From Prevotella sp. (GTDB lineage Bacteria; Bacteroidota; Bacteroidia; Bacteroidales; Bacteroidaceae): a stretch of DNA of 64,000 nucleotides. The position numbers and the translations under genes were made by a program. The stretch lies in assembly GCA_017442825.1 (NCBI GenBank), contig JAFRYZ010000005.1, positions 51,004 through 115,003 of the forward strand, in the 5' to 3' direction. Below, in pieces: positions 26,975 to 34,277 of this stretch; position 1 is the first letter of the stretch, and every line of letters begins with the position of its first letter. The notes beneath the pieces are model-generated. The model ran no database searches, was not told the origin of the DNA, and saw only the letters and a program-made list of their open reading frames with translations.

Positions 26975-28126
26975 TTATGACAGTTTAGCTAAAATGCATT
27001 TCAGTTTCTCCAAGAAACAGTCCGCCTCCTCCTTTGTAAGACAGAGCGGCGGCAGCAGTCGCAACACGTTCGCCCCCGCACAGCCTGTGAAGCAGTGCTC
27101 CTGCTCAATCAGCGGCACGCGCACGTCTTTATGTGGTATGTCTAGGTCGATACCCACCATCAGTCCTCGTCCGCGGACATCCAGGATATGTCTGCCTCCC
27201 TCGTGCCCCTGTAAGTCCCTTAACCCCTTCATTAGATAATCACCTACACGGTGTGCGTTTTCAACCAGTCCCTCCTGTTCGAAGACATCGAGCACAGCCA
27301 GTGCAGCAGCACAAGCCAGATGGTTGCCTCCGAATGTTGTCCCCAGTTGTCCATAAACAGGTTTGAAGTCGGGAGCAATCAGCACACCGCCCATAGGGAA
27401 TCCGTTGGCAATGCCTTTGGCGACGGTGATGATATCGGGGCGGATATCTAACCACTGATGTGCAAAGAACTTTCCGCTACGTCCGTAGCCACATTGTATC
27501 TCGTCGCAAATAAGGATGGTGCCGTATTTCTTGCAGGCTGCTTGCAGTCCCTGTGCAAATGCTTTTGTTGCCAAGCGGATGCCGCCGACGCCCTGAATAC
27601 ATTCAAGGATAACGGCACAGACATCGCCTTTCGCCAGTTCTGCCTCCCATGCCGGAAGGTCGTTCAAGGGCAGATATGTCACGTGTCCGTTGTCATTGAT
27701 GGGAGCGATAATCTTGGGATTGTTCGTCACCTCAACTGCAAGGCTGGTACGTCCGTGAAAAGCCTTTTCAACCGACAGCACGCGAGTGCGTCCGTTGGTA
27801 AACGAAGCCAGTTTCAACGCATTTTCGTTGGCTTCAGCCCCGCTGTTGATGAGAAACAGCTGATAGTCGTCGTAGCCGCTGATGCGTCCAAGCCGTTCAG
27901 CCAGTTCTGCCTGCAGTTTGTTGATGACCGAGTTGCTGTAGAATCCTAGCCTGTTCACCTGCTCCGTCACTTTTTCGATATAGTGCGGATGCGAATGCCC
28001 GATGCTGATGACGGCATGACCGCCATACAGGTCCAGGTACTCCTGCCCCTTGTCGTCCCACACGCGGCAACCTTTTCCCCTGACAATATTCACGTTGAAG
28101 AGGGGATATACGTCGAATAGTTTCAT
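26975..28126 (-). CDS. argD: Acetyl/succinylornithine aminotransferase
   Basis: A PLP class III aminotransferase (383 aa) acting on N-acylglutamate semialdehyde in arginine synthesis. Motifs: DLYGGHAVISIGHSHPH, FLINSGAEANENALKLA, CDEIQCGYGRSGKF, and the PLP lysine in ITVAKGIANGFPMGG. The start at 28126 is taken because a -7 box at 28160-28167 lies within the longer open frame. It is the first gene of the Arg/Pro run. Confidence 0.94.
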   Translation of the reverse strand: MKLFDVYPLFNVNIVRGKGCRVWDDKGQEYLDLYGGHAVISIGHSHPHYIEKVTEQVNRLGFYSNSVINKLQAELAERLGRISGYDDYQLFLINSGAEANENALKLASFTNGRTRVLSVEKAFHGRTSLAVEVTNNPKIIAPINDNGHVTYLPLNDLPAWEAELAKGDVCAVILECIQGVGGIRLATKAFAQGLQAACKKYGTILICDEIQCGYGRSGKFFAHQWLDIRPDIITVAKGIANGFPMGGVLIAPDFKPVYGQLGTTFGGNHLACAAALAVLDVFEQEGLVENAHRVGDYLMKGLRDLQGHEGGRHILDVRGRGLMVGIDLDIPHKDVRVPLIEQEHCFTGCAGANVLRLLPPLCLTKEEADCFLEKLKCILAKLS

Positions 28127-28159
28127 CGTCTTTTGTTCTTTTTTACTCGAAATGCACCG

Positions 28160-28167
28160 CAAAATTA
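28160..28167 (-). promoter_or_regulatory. -7 box of the argD run
   Basis: TAATTTTG on -, 34 nt before the argD ATG; no clear TTTG upstream. Confidence 0.5.
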
Positions 28168-28298
28168 CGCATTATTTTTGAATTGCATTAAAAAAAGTGC
28201 GCAAAATGTAGAAAGGTTGTCACAATACGGCATCAATGAAACTACAAAGAAGGGATGAATCAGTGCTGATAAAGTCACAAAGACTATGCCCTGACATC

Positions 28299-28338
28299 TT
28301 TTGACCAAGGTCAGAAACATCTCTGACCTTGGTCAAAA
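28299..28338. repeat. 17-bp perfect inverted repeat in a gene-free gap
   Basis: TTTTGACCAAGGTCAGA (28299-28315) and its exact complement (28322-28338) with a 6-nt loop. Each arm is itself a near-palindrome (TGACC-AA-GGTCA), giving four alternating half-sites. It lies ~170 nt upstream of argD and far from the next gene's end; no T run fits a terminator. The rest of the 28168-28451 gap shows nothing else. Confidence 0.8.
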
Positions 28339-28451
28339 GTTAAAAGGAATGCCGAATGGGTACTTTTTTTGAGGCTTATGACACTATATCTGAAATCTAA
28401 TGGTGCTTTGTTGAATACCTACAGACAAGAATACAGAATTTCTCGCAATAA

Positions 28452-28488
28452 AACAAGCGGCAACACCTTGCTCATGTTGCCGCCTTGT
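28452..28488 (-). terminator. Terminator of the 28.5-31.2 kb secreted-protein genes
   Basis: On -, ACAAGGCGGCAACA pairs with TGTTGCCGCTTGT (one bulge), followed by TTTTATT. Confidence 0.85.
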
Positions 28489-28529
28489 GGCTTGATAGTT
28501 TAAGAGTCTTTATCAGAATGAACTTGTCG

Positions 28530-29054
28530 CTATTTCTTTTCCTCTACTTTGATAATTTTTACAGACTCGATATAGAATTTTATACGAAGTCCCGCTGCCT
28601 GATTAAACCAAAACAGGGGCTCGGCTATCGACCAACTGCCATTGGGATTTCCGCGTCCTTGTACGACAATCTCTTTTGAGCCGCGCTGATTGGGGCGGTG
28701 CATATCAAGACTTTTAGTCTTGTTATTTACTTTGTACATATCGTATTTATATTTAATCAGAAAGCGAACTGTATGTTTGCTGTAGTTCTTGACATGTAAG
28801 CAATAATTACTTTTGGCATCAACACCTGTTCTACTTCCTGAAATCACGACACGGTCGTCACTCAGTTTGAACCAGTCGCCACCATTGATTCTCTTTAGGA
28901 TATACGGGTTCCATTCTTCATAATATGTGTTCATAGAACCTTCTAACATTTCTTTACTTCCGCCGCCGAATCTATACTCAACCTTTTGAGATTGTGCATC
29001 TGCTGCGATATTGATAGCGAACAGTGCTACTAATACTAATAAAATCTTTTTCAT
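28530..29054 (-). CDS. Small secreted protein, unknown function
   Basis: 174 aa with a clear signal peptide (MKKILLVLVALFAINIAADAQ). The mature part is beta-rich and basic, with W/Y-rich patches (NTYYEEWNPYILKR, GSWSIAEPLFWFNQ) and the end IESVKIIKVEEKK. No family is recognised. It is the last of four co-directional secreted genes; the neighbouring 139-aa protein also ends KIIKV, a possible distant link. Confidence 0.75.
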   Translation of the reverse strand: MKKILLVLVALFAINIAADAQSQKVEYRFGGGSKEMLEGSMNTYYEEWNPYILKRINGGDWFKLSDDRVVISGSRTGVDAKSNYCLHVKNYSKHTVRFLIKYKYDMYKVNNKTKSLDMHRPNQRGSKEIVVQGRGNPNGSWSIAEPLFWFNQAAGLRIKFYIESVKIIKVEEKK

Positions 29055-29083
29055 AGTTATATCGTTTTTTAATGATGATAATG

Positions 29084-29503
29084 TTACCAGACTTTTATAA
29101 TTTTCAGAGTAGTCTTTACAAATTTGCCGCCTCTGAACGGCTGATGGACACTTCCACCTTCAGGCTCCAATACCACAGGGGTTACTTCTATTCGGGATTT
29201 GTCTGCACGAGTGGCTGAAGCTCCTGCCTTAATCGAGCGGTTGGTGTCGTTTTCTACCTCTACGCTGCCGTCATCGTAAAGTGATACATACACTTTTCCG
29301 ATGGAGGGTCCGCCTTTTACCTTATATATAGAATAGATATACTTGGTGCCGGGCACTTTGGAAATCATCTCTTTTGTAGGTTCTTTGGATATGAACCGGA
29401 TGTCTGCGCAACCGCTTCCGGCTGACCATGTAGAGCTTTGAGCCGATGCCAGAATGGAGTTGAGTACGAACAGCGCTACTAATGAAAATAGATACTTTTT
29501 CAT
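29084..29503 (-). CDS. Small secreted protein, unknown function
   Basis: 139 aa, signal peptide MKKYLFSLVALFVLNSILASAQ. One Cys (GSGCADIRF) in the mature part; beta-rich; ends LKIIKVW. It lies 29 nt from the next gene downstream and 35 nt from the gene upstream, so it is probably one transcript with its neighbours. No family recognised. Confidence 0.75.
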   Translation of the reverse strand: MKKYLFSLVALFVLNSILASAQSSTWSAGSGCADIRFISKEPTKEMISKVPGTKYIYSIYKVKGGPSIGKVYVSLYDDGSVEVENDTNRSIKAGASATRADKSRIEVTPVVLEPEGGSVHQPFRGGKFVKTTLKIIKVW

Positions 29504-29538
29504 GGTTGTCGTGTTTTTATTGTTTTTTTATTTGTTTT

Positions 29539-30201
29539 TTAGTACATTCCTTCAAACGGTTTCCATTGGCTGTACGGCATGACCAGATAGAATCCGGTGC
29601 CGCCACCCTGCAACCCGCTTCGTTTGGCTTCCGCAATCTGTGCAGCGGTAGCAATACTGAAGTTGATCGTGCCTTTTGCCTCTTGATTCAGCGTATTCAC
29701 CATCTTCTGTTGCTTGGCATACGGGATATTGGCAACGCTGCTGGCAGTTGAACCATTGGCTTTCTCGCCCGTCACTACCCAGTACAGGTAGTAGCTGATG
29801 GGGCTTTTCGTGATGGCATATTTGTTACCGACCTTCATCATCTTGAAGATGAGCTGGGTGGAGATAATCTCGTCACGGTTTTTCACAGAACTTTTATTGC
29901 CGCTACTTGCCGGAGCCTTTTCCTTCTTCATGATTTTCTCTTCCGACATGGTGATGCACTCGTCGTAATATCCCATGAAGTGTTTGCCTCCGACACCTGC
30001 AAACCAAGCCTTCCTGCCGTTCTTGTCACCGATAAAGATGTCGCGGCTCTTGTCGTTGATAACGGCACGGTGGTTCTTCGCTCTCTCCCACATGGTGCTG
30101 CGGTCAACATAGGTGCTGACGCCGTTGCCGTGGAAACTCTGTGCGTTGGCATTTACTGCCGCTGCAATCGCTATGATTGCCAATAGAAATAACTTTTTCA
30201 T
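29539..30201 (-). CDS. Secreted protein of the INDKS/DECIT family (copy A)
   Basis: 220 aa with signal peptide MKKLFLLAIIAIAAAVNANAQ. Residues ~30-95 carry a conserved module: VINDKSRDIF, NGRKAWF, GGKHFMGYYDECIT, EEKI. The same module occurs in the proteins at 62543-62959 and 63471-63836. The longer C-terminal half here (from ~110) has no match to the other two. The family is not known to me. It is exported; the single conserved Cys lies in DECIT. Confidence 0.8.
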   Translation of the reverse strand: MKKLFLLAIIAIAAAVNANAQSFHGNGVSTYVDRSTMWERAKNHRAVINDKSRDIFIGDKNGRKAWFAGVGGKHFMGYYDECITMSEEKIMKKEKAPASSGNKSSVKNRDEIISTQLIFKMMKVGNKYAITKSPISYYLYWVVTGEKANGSTASSVANIPYAKQQKMVNTLNQEAKGTINFSIATAAQIAEAKRSGLQGGGTGFYLVMPYSQWKPFEGMY

Positions 30202-30226
30202 CGTCGTATGGTTTTTTAGTTATATA

Positions 30227-31237
30227 CTACATCTTGATACCGAAGATGTTGAGGTATTGCTTGTTCTTGATATACTTGTCCCAGTTGTCGCGATAGATGA
30301 AGTAGATGTATGAGCTTCCGGCGTTCTTGATGTAGTTGTTGCGCTCACCGTATGCCATCTCATCGCTGGTGGCAACGCGGAAGAGGCCGGTGCGACCGAA
30401 TGCCTGATCCATACACTTGATGAAGAGGTTGCGCTGGCTGTCGTTGACTTTTGCTGGTGCATCGGGAGCATTGCGGTTCAGCCATACATCGGTGGCAGCG
30501 GCATACTCGCGGTTGGTGACAGGACGGCGGTTGATGATGGCTGCCCTGACGGTGGTCTTGTTTCCGGCATGATACATCGTTCCTTCCGGCATCTGTGACA
30601 TGTTGTTGCGCAACAGGCGATAGAGCATGTCGGCACGCTCCTTGTTGGTCATGTTGCCGTTGTTCTGCTTGGTCTGCTCGCGCTTCTTGTCGCCGAACCG
30701 ATCGCGGTTCTTTTCGTCATTATGTCTCGACCTGAACTTGTCGTCTTTATCATGGTGATGACGGTTGCCGTCGAGATCCCACCCGTTGTGGTTGCGTGTT
30801 TGCGGACGTCCGCCGATGAAACTGGGCTTTTCGTCCCTTTCCTTGAATTTTCTCGGCTCCTCTTTGGGCATCGTCTGACTGCTTTGAATGTGGTAAGCAC
30901 CGGACCATGTGTCGCACTTCATGCTGTTGATGCCGTTGCGCGAAATGGATGGATAGTCCTTCACATCGTTAATGATTCTCACTTTCAGGAGTTTGGTCTC
31001 GCCGACTTTAACATAACCGGAATGTACTGCTGCCGTAGCCAGGTCGGAGTTGTCGGTGTAGATGTTGTTCCTGCCACCCCATACGCGCCCGTTCACTTTT
31101 CCTGTGACCTTGAAGGTGTACAGTTTTCCTTGGTTTGAGCGTAACGAACTGAGGCTCGACGGTGGTGTCTGGTAATCTTGTGCCATGCCTGTGATAGCAA
31201 ACAGCATGGCTGCGAGGGTTAATACATACTTTTTCAT
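30227..31237 (-). CDS. Secreted LCCL-domain protein
   Basis: 336 aa with signal peptide MKKYVLTLAAMLFAITGMAQ. Residues ~35-125 resemble an LCCL domain: GRVWGGRNNIYTDNSDLATA, AVHSGYVKVGETKLLKVRII, NGINSMKCDTWSGAYHI. A charged His/Asp/Lys/Arg-rich linker follows (HHHDKDDKFRSRHNDEKNRD), then a C-terminal domain rich in Asn/Arg/Tyr. LCCL domains occur in secreted or surface proteins; ligands vary. It is the first gene of the four-gene secreted set and lies 137 nt downstream of the membrane AraC gene. Confidence 0.8.
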   Translation of the reverse strand: MKKYVLTLAAMLFAITGMAQDYQTPPSSLSSLRSNQGKLYTFKVTGKVNGRVWGGRNNIYTDNSDLATAAVHSGYVKVGETKLLKVRIINDVKDYPSISRNGINSMKCDTWSGAYHIQSSQTMPKEEPRKFKERDEKPSFIGGRPQTRNHNGWDLDGNRHHHDKDDKFRSRHNDEKNRDRFGDKKREQTKQNNGNMTNKERADMLYRLLRNNMSQMPEGTMYHAGNKTTVRAAIINRRPVTNREYAAATDVWLNRNAPDAPAKVNDSQRNLFIKCMDQAFGRTGLFRVATSDEMAYGERNNYIKNAGSSYIYFIYRDNWDKYIKNKQYLNIFGIKM

Positions 31238-31305
31238 TGTGGTTTATAGTTTAAATTTAGTGTTCAAGAAGTAGGGTTTGCAGGTTTTGTCTGCACTTTC
31301 AATGA

Positions 31306-31313
31306 CAAAAGTA
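31306..31313 (-). promoter_or_regulatory. -7 box before the secreted-protein set
   Basis: TACTTTTG on -, 68 nt before the LCCL gene start. No TTTG at the usual distance, which would fit a promoter needing an activator. Confidence 0.5.
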
Positions 31314-31374
31314 TGGTAAAAAGACAGGAATAGGACTAACAATTCCAGTAAAACGACTGCAAAAACAGGATTTG

Positions 31375-33051
31375 TTAGTCTTTTCGTATGTTTTGATGGA
31401 GAATCCATTCTCTCGGCGTCATACCCGTATGTGTCTTAAAGGTACGGAAGAAGGAGGTTTCGTTGGCGAAACCACTTTTCATGCTGATGGCAGTGAGTTT
31501 CATGTTGGGTTGGCTGTACAGCAGTTGCTGTGCGTAGGTAATGCGGTAGCCGTTTATGAAAGGTGAGAACGACAAATTGTAGTTTCGCTTGATGGCATCG
31601 GTGACCGCCCTGCTGCCCACACCCAGCATGTCGGCAATGTCGGCAACCTTCAAGTCGCTGCGAAGGTAAGGACGCTTTTCTTCCATCAGCGTTTCAATGC
31701 GTTGTATCAGTGTTTTGGAAGGTGTGGATTTCTGTGCCCTATCCGTGTTTTCATTCTTTTGGTTGATGTGGTTGTTTTTCTTCTTATTCCTCATCCTTTT
31801 ATAAACAAGGAATGATCCAATAGCAAATAGCATGGATAATGTTCCCAACAGCAGCCACCACCATGGGCTGATGCTAATGATATCTTCAGGTTCGCCACCC
31901 ACGGGTAGCAGCACGGCTGAGGCATATGGAGAAAAGTTGCTCTCGCGAGTGCCGCCAGCCATGATGAGGTTTCCGCATGGCGTCAGCACTGGCGTGCTCA
32001 GTCCGATATTCGGTAGTGGGTCGGTATAGTAGAGGGTGAGGGCAGCTTGTGGCAAAGTGACACATAATATATACAGGCGATGGCTGTCATCGCAGCCGAC
32101 CACATATCCGCGGTTGCGGTTCCGGTCGGTGATGACGGATGTGAAATAATGGATTCTTCCCCATTTACTTTTCGATGGAATGGGCTGTTTTGTGGGCAAG
32201 ATAGAGAATTTTCCATTCTCTGTCTTGATGATGGCATATTGTCCGGCTTTGTTCTCTACCAGCATCAGATAGGTATAGATGCCTTTTGCCTCGTTGCCGA
32301 TGAAGTTGTCGGCAGACAAATGCTGCTGATGGGCGTGCAACGGTCGCCATGTGTCGAACAAAGGGTCGGTAAATGGTTCACCTTTCAGCGGAGTGATGAG
32401 GAATGTGTCGGGAACATTGCCGTGGATGTCAGCATTTCCCAGTACGATGGCATTGTCTTTGGCTGTCCGGAAGACGTAAGGGTAGGAGCGTCCGCTGCGA
32501 ATCTCTTTCACGGGGGTGTTGTTGACGGCACCGTCGTAGCGTTCCCAACTGTCATCGTTGTACCAGTTGCCGGTGATATAGACCTTGCCGTCGTCCAGTT
32601 CGGCAGCACCTGCCATGCATCGCTTCTTGTCTAAGCATCCCCAGCCTGTGAAGGTGTGAGTCTTCGGGTCGTAGAACTCGGTGGCAAAGATTTGTCCGAT
32701 ACCCAGATGCTGCTCATGGCCGCCGCCAATCATTACCTTACCCGAACGAAGAGGAAGGAAAAAGCCTTGGTCGTGCGCATAGACGGTTTTCATCAGGTGC
32801 CACTTGCCGTCTTTAAAGTATTCTGCCGTTGCCGTTGGTATGAATCCCGTTGTATGTCCACCTACCACCACCACCTCGCCGTTGGCACAGAACGTGCTGT
32901 GTCCGCCGCGTGCAACGTTGAGGTCGGGCAGCCGCACAGCCTCTATCTTTACCATTGGGCATACACTATGCTCAGATGTAGCCCCAATGGGTGTCGCTGC
33001 CAGTATAAACAGGAAGCAGGTGAGTGCGATGTGCAGTATTTTCTTTGTCAT
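31375..33051 (-). CDS. Membrane-bound AraC regulator with kelch-like propeller sensor
   Basis: 558 aa. A signal/anchor segment (ILHIALTCFLFILAATPIGA) is followed by ~360 aa of kelch-like beta-propeller repeats (ARGGHSTFCANGEVVVVGG; RSGKVMIGGGHEQHL; AGAAELDDGKVYITG; TPCGNLIMAGG). A membrane segment lies at ~394-418 (PWWWLLLGTLSMLFAIGSFL), then a basic linker and an AraC-type HTH pair (LKVADIADMLGVGSRAV; MKLTAISMKSGFANETSFF; GMTPREW). No histidine kinase or receiver is present, unlike Bacteroides hybrid two-component systems. It probably senses an external ligand and regulates the adjacent secreted genes. The start at 33051 follows from the promoter at 33060-33090. Confidence 0.85.
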   Translation of the reverse strand: MTKKILHIALTCFLFILAATPIGATSEHSVCPMVKIEAVRLPDLNVARGGHSTFCANGEVVVVGGHTTGFIPTATAEYFKDGKWHLMKTVYAHDQGFFLPLRSGKVMIGGGHEQHLGIGQIFATEFYDPKTHTFTGWGCLDKKRCMAGAAELDDGKVYITGNWYNDDSWERYDGAVNNTPVKEIRSGRSYPYVFRTAKDNAIVLGNADIHGNVPDTFLITPLKGEPFTDPLFDTWRPLHAHQQHLSADNFIGNEAKGIYTYLMLVENKAGQYAIIKTENGKFSILPTKQPIPSKSKWGRIHYFTSVITDRNRNRGYVVGCDDSHRLYILCVTLPQAALTLYYTDPLPNIGLSTPVLTPCGNLIMAGGTRESNFSPYASAVLLPVGGEPEDIISISPWWWLLLGTLSMLFAIGSFLVYKRMRNKKKNNHINQKNENTDRAQKSTPSKTLIQRIETLMEEKRPYLRSDLKVADIADMLGVGSRAVTDAIKRNYNLSFSPFINGYRITYAQQLLYSQPNMKLTAISMKSGFANETSFFRTFKTHTGMTPREWILHQNIRKD

Positions 33052-33059
33052 CTCGCTGA

Positions 33060-33090
33060 CAAAGGTAGTGCAAACCGAAGACAATACAAA
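33060..33090 (-). promoter_or_regulatory. Promoter of the membrane AraC gene
   Basis: On -, TTTG (33087-33090), 19 nt, TACCTTTG (33060-33067). It lies inside the longer open frame and so excludes the upstream start at 33084. Confidence 0.8.
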
Positions 33091-33188
33091 ATTATTTTAT
33101 ATTTTTATGGTTAAGGTTTATTTTTGAATTATCTTTGCAGTCGAAAAATGGACAAAGTGTAAAGCGAAAGTGAAAATACGGTAACAAA

Positions 33189-34127
33189 ATGGACAAAGTA
33201 AAATTTACAAAAATGCACGGGTGCGGCAATGACTATATCTACGTCGATGCCCAGTTGTTTCCAATGGACGACCCATCGGAGGCTGCCATAGCCTGGAGCG
33301 ACCGCCACAAGGGCATAGGCAGCGACGGGCTGGTGCTCATCGGCAAGAGTACGGTGCCGGAGGCTGACTTCTCCATGCGCATCTTCAATGCCGACGGCTC
33401 GGAAGCCATGATGTGCGGCAATGCCTCGCGGTGTATAGGAAAGTACGTCTATGAAAGGGGACTCACTCAAAAACGGGTTGTATCTCTTCTGACGCTCTCC
33501 GGTATCAAGACGCTCTATCTTCATATTGTGAACGGCATTGTCGAGTCTGTTACGGTGGATATGGGCGAACCGATATTGGAGGACGAATCTCTCTTCAATG
33601 CCCGTCGGGCTGAATCGCTCTGCGATGAAAGTTCGGACGACTGCCAGCACGGGGGAGAGAGTGGGGTGTTTGTCTCGATGGGCAACCCCCATTACGTCAT
33701 CTTCACGGATGATGTTGACCAGGTGGGCGAAACGGGGCCAGTCCTTGAACGTCATCCGGCTTTCCCGCAACGCTGCAACATTGAGTTTGCCAGAAGATGC
33801 CATCAGGAAGGTGCTGCGGCGGAGGGGACGACGGCGTTCCGTACACGAGTATGGGAGCGCGGTAGCGGCATCACCATGGCTTGCGGCACGGGCGCCTGTG
33901 CTACTGCCGTGGCGGCTTGCCTGACAGGACGGGCAGGACGAAGGTGCGACATTGTCATGGATGGCGGTACTCTCTGCATTGAATGGTGTGAGTCGGACCG
34001 TAACGACGGGGGGCTCGTCTTCCTGAAGAACCATATCTATATGACTGGACCCGCCGAGTTTGTCTTTGACGGTGAAATCGCGAAGTGCTTGCAGAGCGAA
34101 GCGGCGCAAGAAGATACTTTCGTTTAA
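33189..34127 (+). CDS. dapF: Diaminopimelate epimerase
   Basis: Interconverts L,L- and meso-DAP for lysine and peptidoglycan. 312 aa, slightly longer than the ~275 aa norm. Both catalytic cysteines are present: C76 (MMCGNASRC) and C232 ([11 protein letters not shown]). [11 protein letters not shown] at the N-terminus is diagnostic. A TATCTTTG box at 33130-33137 probably serves as its -7 element. The usual dapL neighbour is not here. Confidence 0.95.
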   Translation: MDKVKFTKMHGCGNDYIYVDAQLFPMDDPSEAAIAWSDRHKGIGSDGLVLIGKSTVPEADFSMRIFNADGSEAMMCGNASRCIGKYVYERGLTQKRVVSLLTLSGIKTLYLHIVNGIVESVTVDMGEPILEDESLFNARRAESLCDESSDDCQHGGESGVFVSMGNPHYVIFTDDVDQVGETGPVLERHPAFPQRCNIEFARRCHQEGAAAEGTTAFRTRVWERGSGITMACGTGACATAVAACLTGRAGRRCDIVMDGGTLCIEWCESDRNDGGLVFLKNHIYMTGPAEFVFDGEIAKCLQSEAAQEDTFV

Positions 34128-34142
34128 AAAAGTCCAAATAGA

Positions 34143-34174
34143 TTTGGCTTTTCGCTCACTTAATCGTATCTTTG
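34143..34174 (+). promoter_or_regulatory. Tandem promoter copy 1 upstream of fadD
   Basis: TTTG 34143-34146, 20 nt, TATCTTTG 34167-34174. Its downstream 21 bp (34154-34174) are repeated exactly at 34231-34251. Confidence 0.75.
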
Positions 34175-34219
34175 GCTACGCCGAAAATACTAACGCTCGA
34201 CAAAAAAAAGAGCTAGCTC

Positions 34220-34251
34220 TTTGGTTTTGTGCTCACTTAATCGTATCTTTG
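34220..34251 (+). promoter_or_regulatory. Tandem promoter copy 2 upstream of fadD
   Basis: TTTG 34220-34223, 20 nt, TATCTTTG 34244-34251, 26 nt before the fadD start. Same 21-bp core as copy 1, 77 bp apart. Confidence 0.8.
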
Positions 34252-34277
34252 CGGTGTTTTTTTAAGTTAGGGAATAT

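Noticed and set aside
33129-34109. 326-aa open frame on - opposite dapF
   Set aside because: dapF on + has both catalytic cysteines; the other strand shows no domain.
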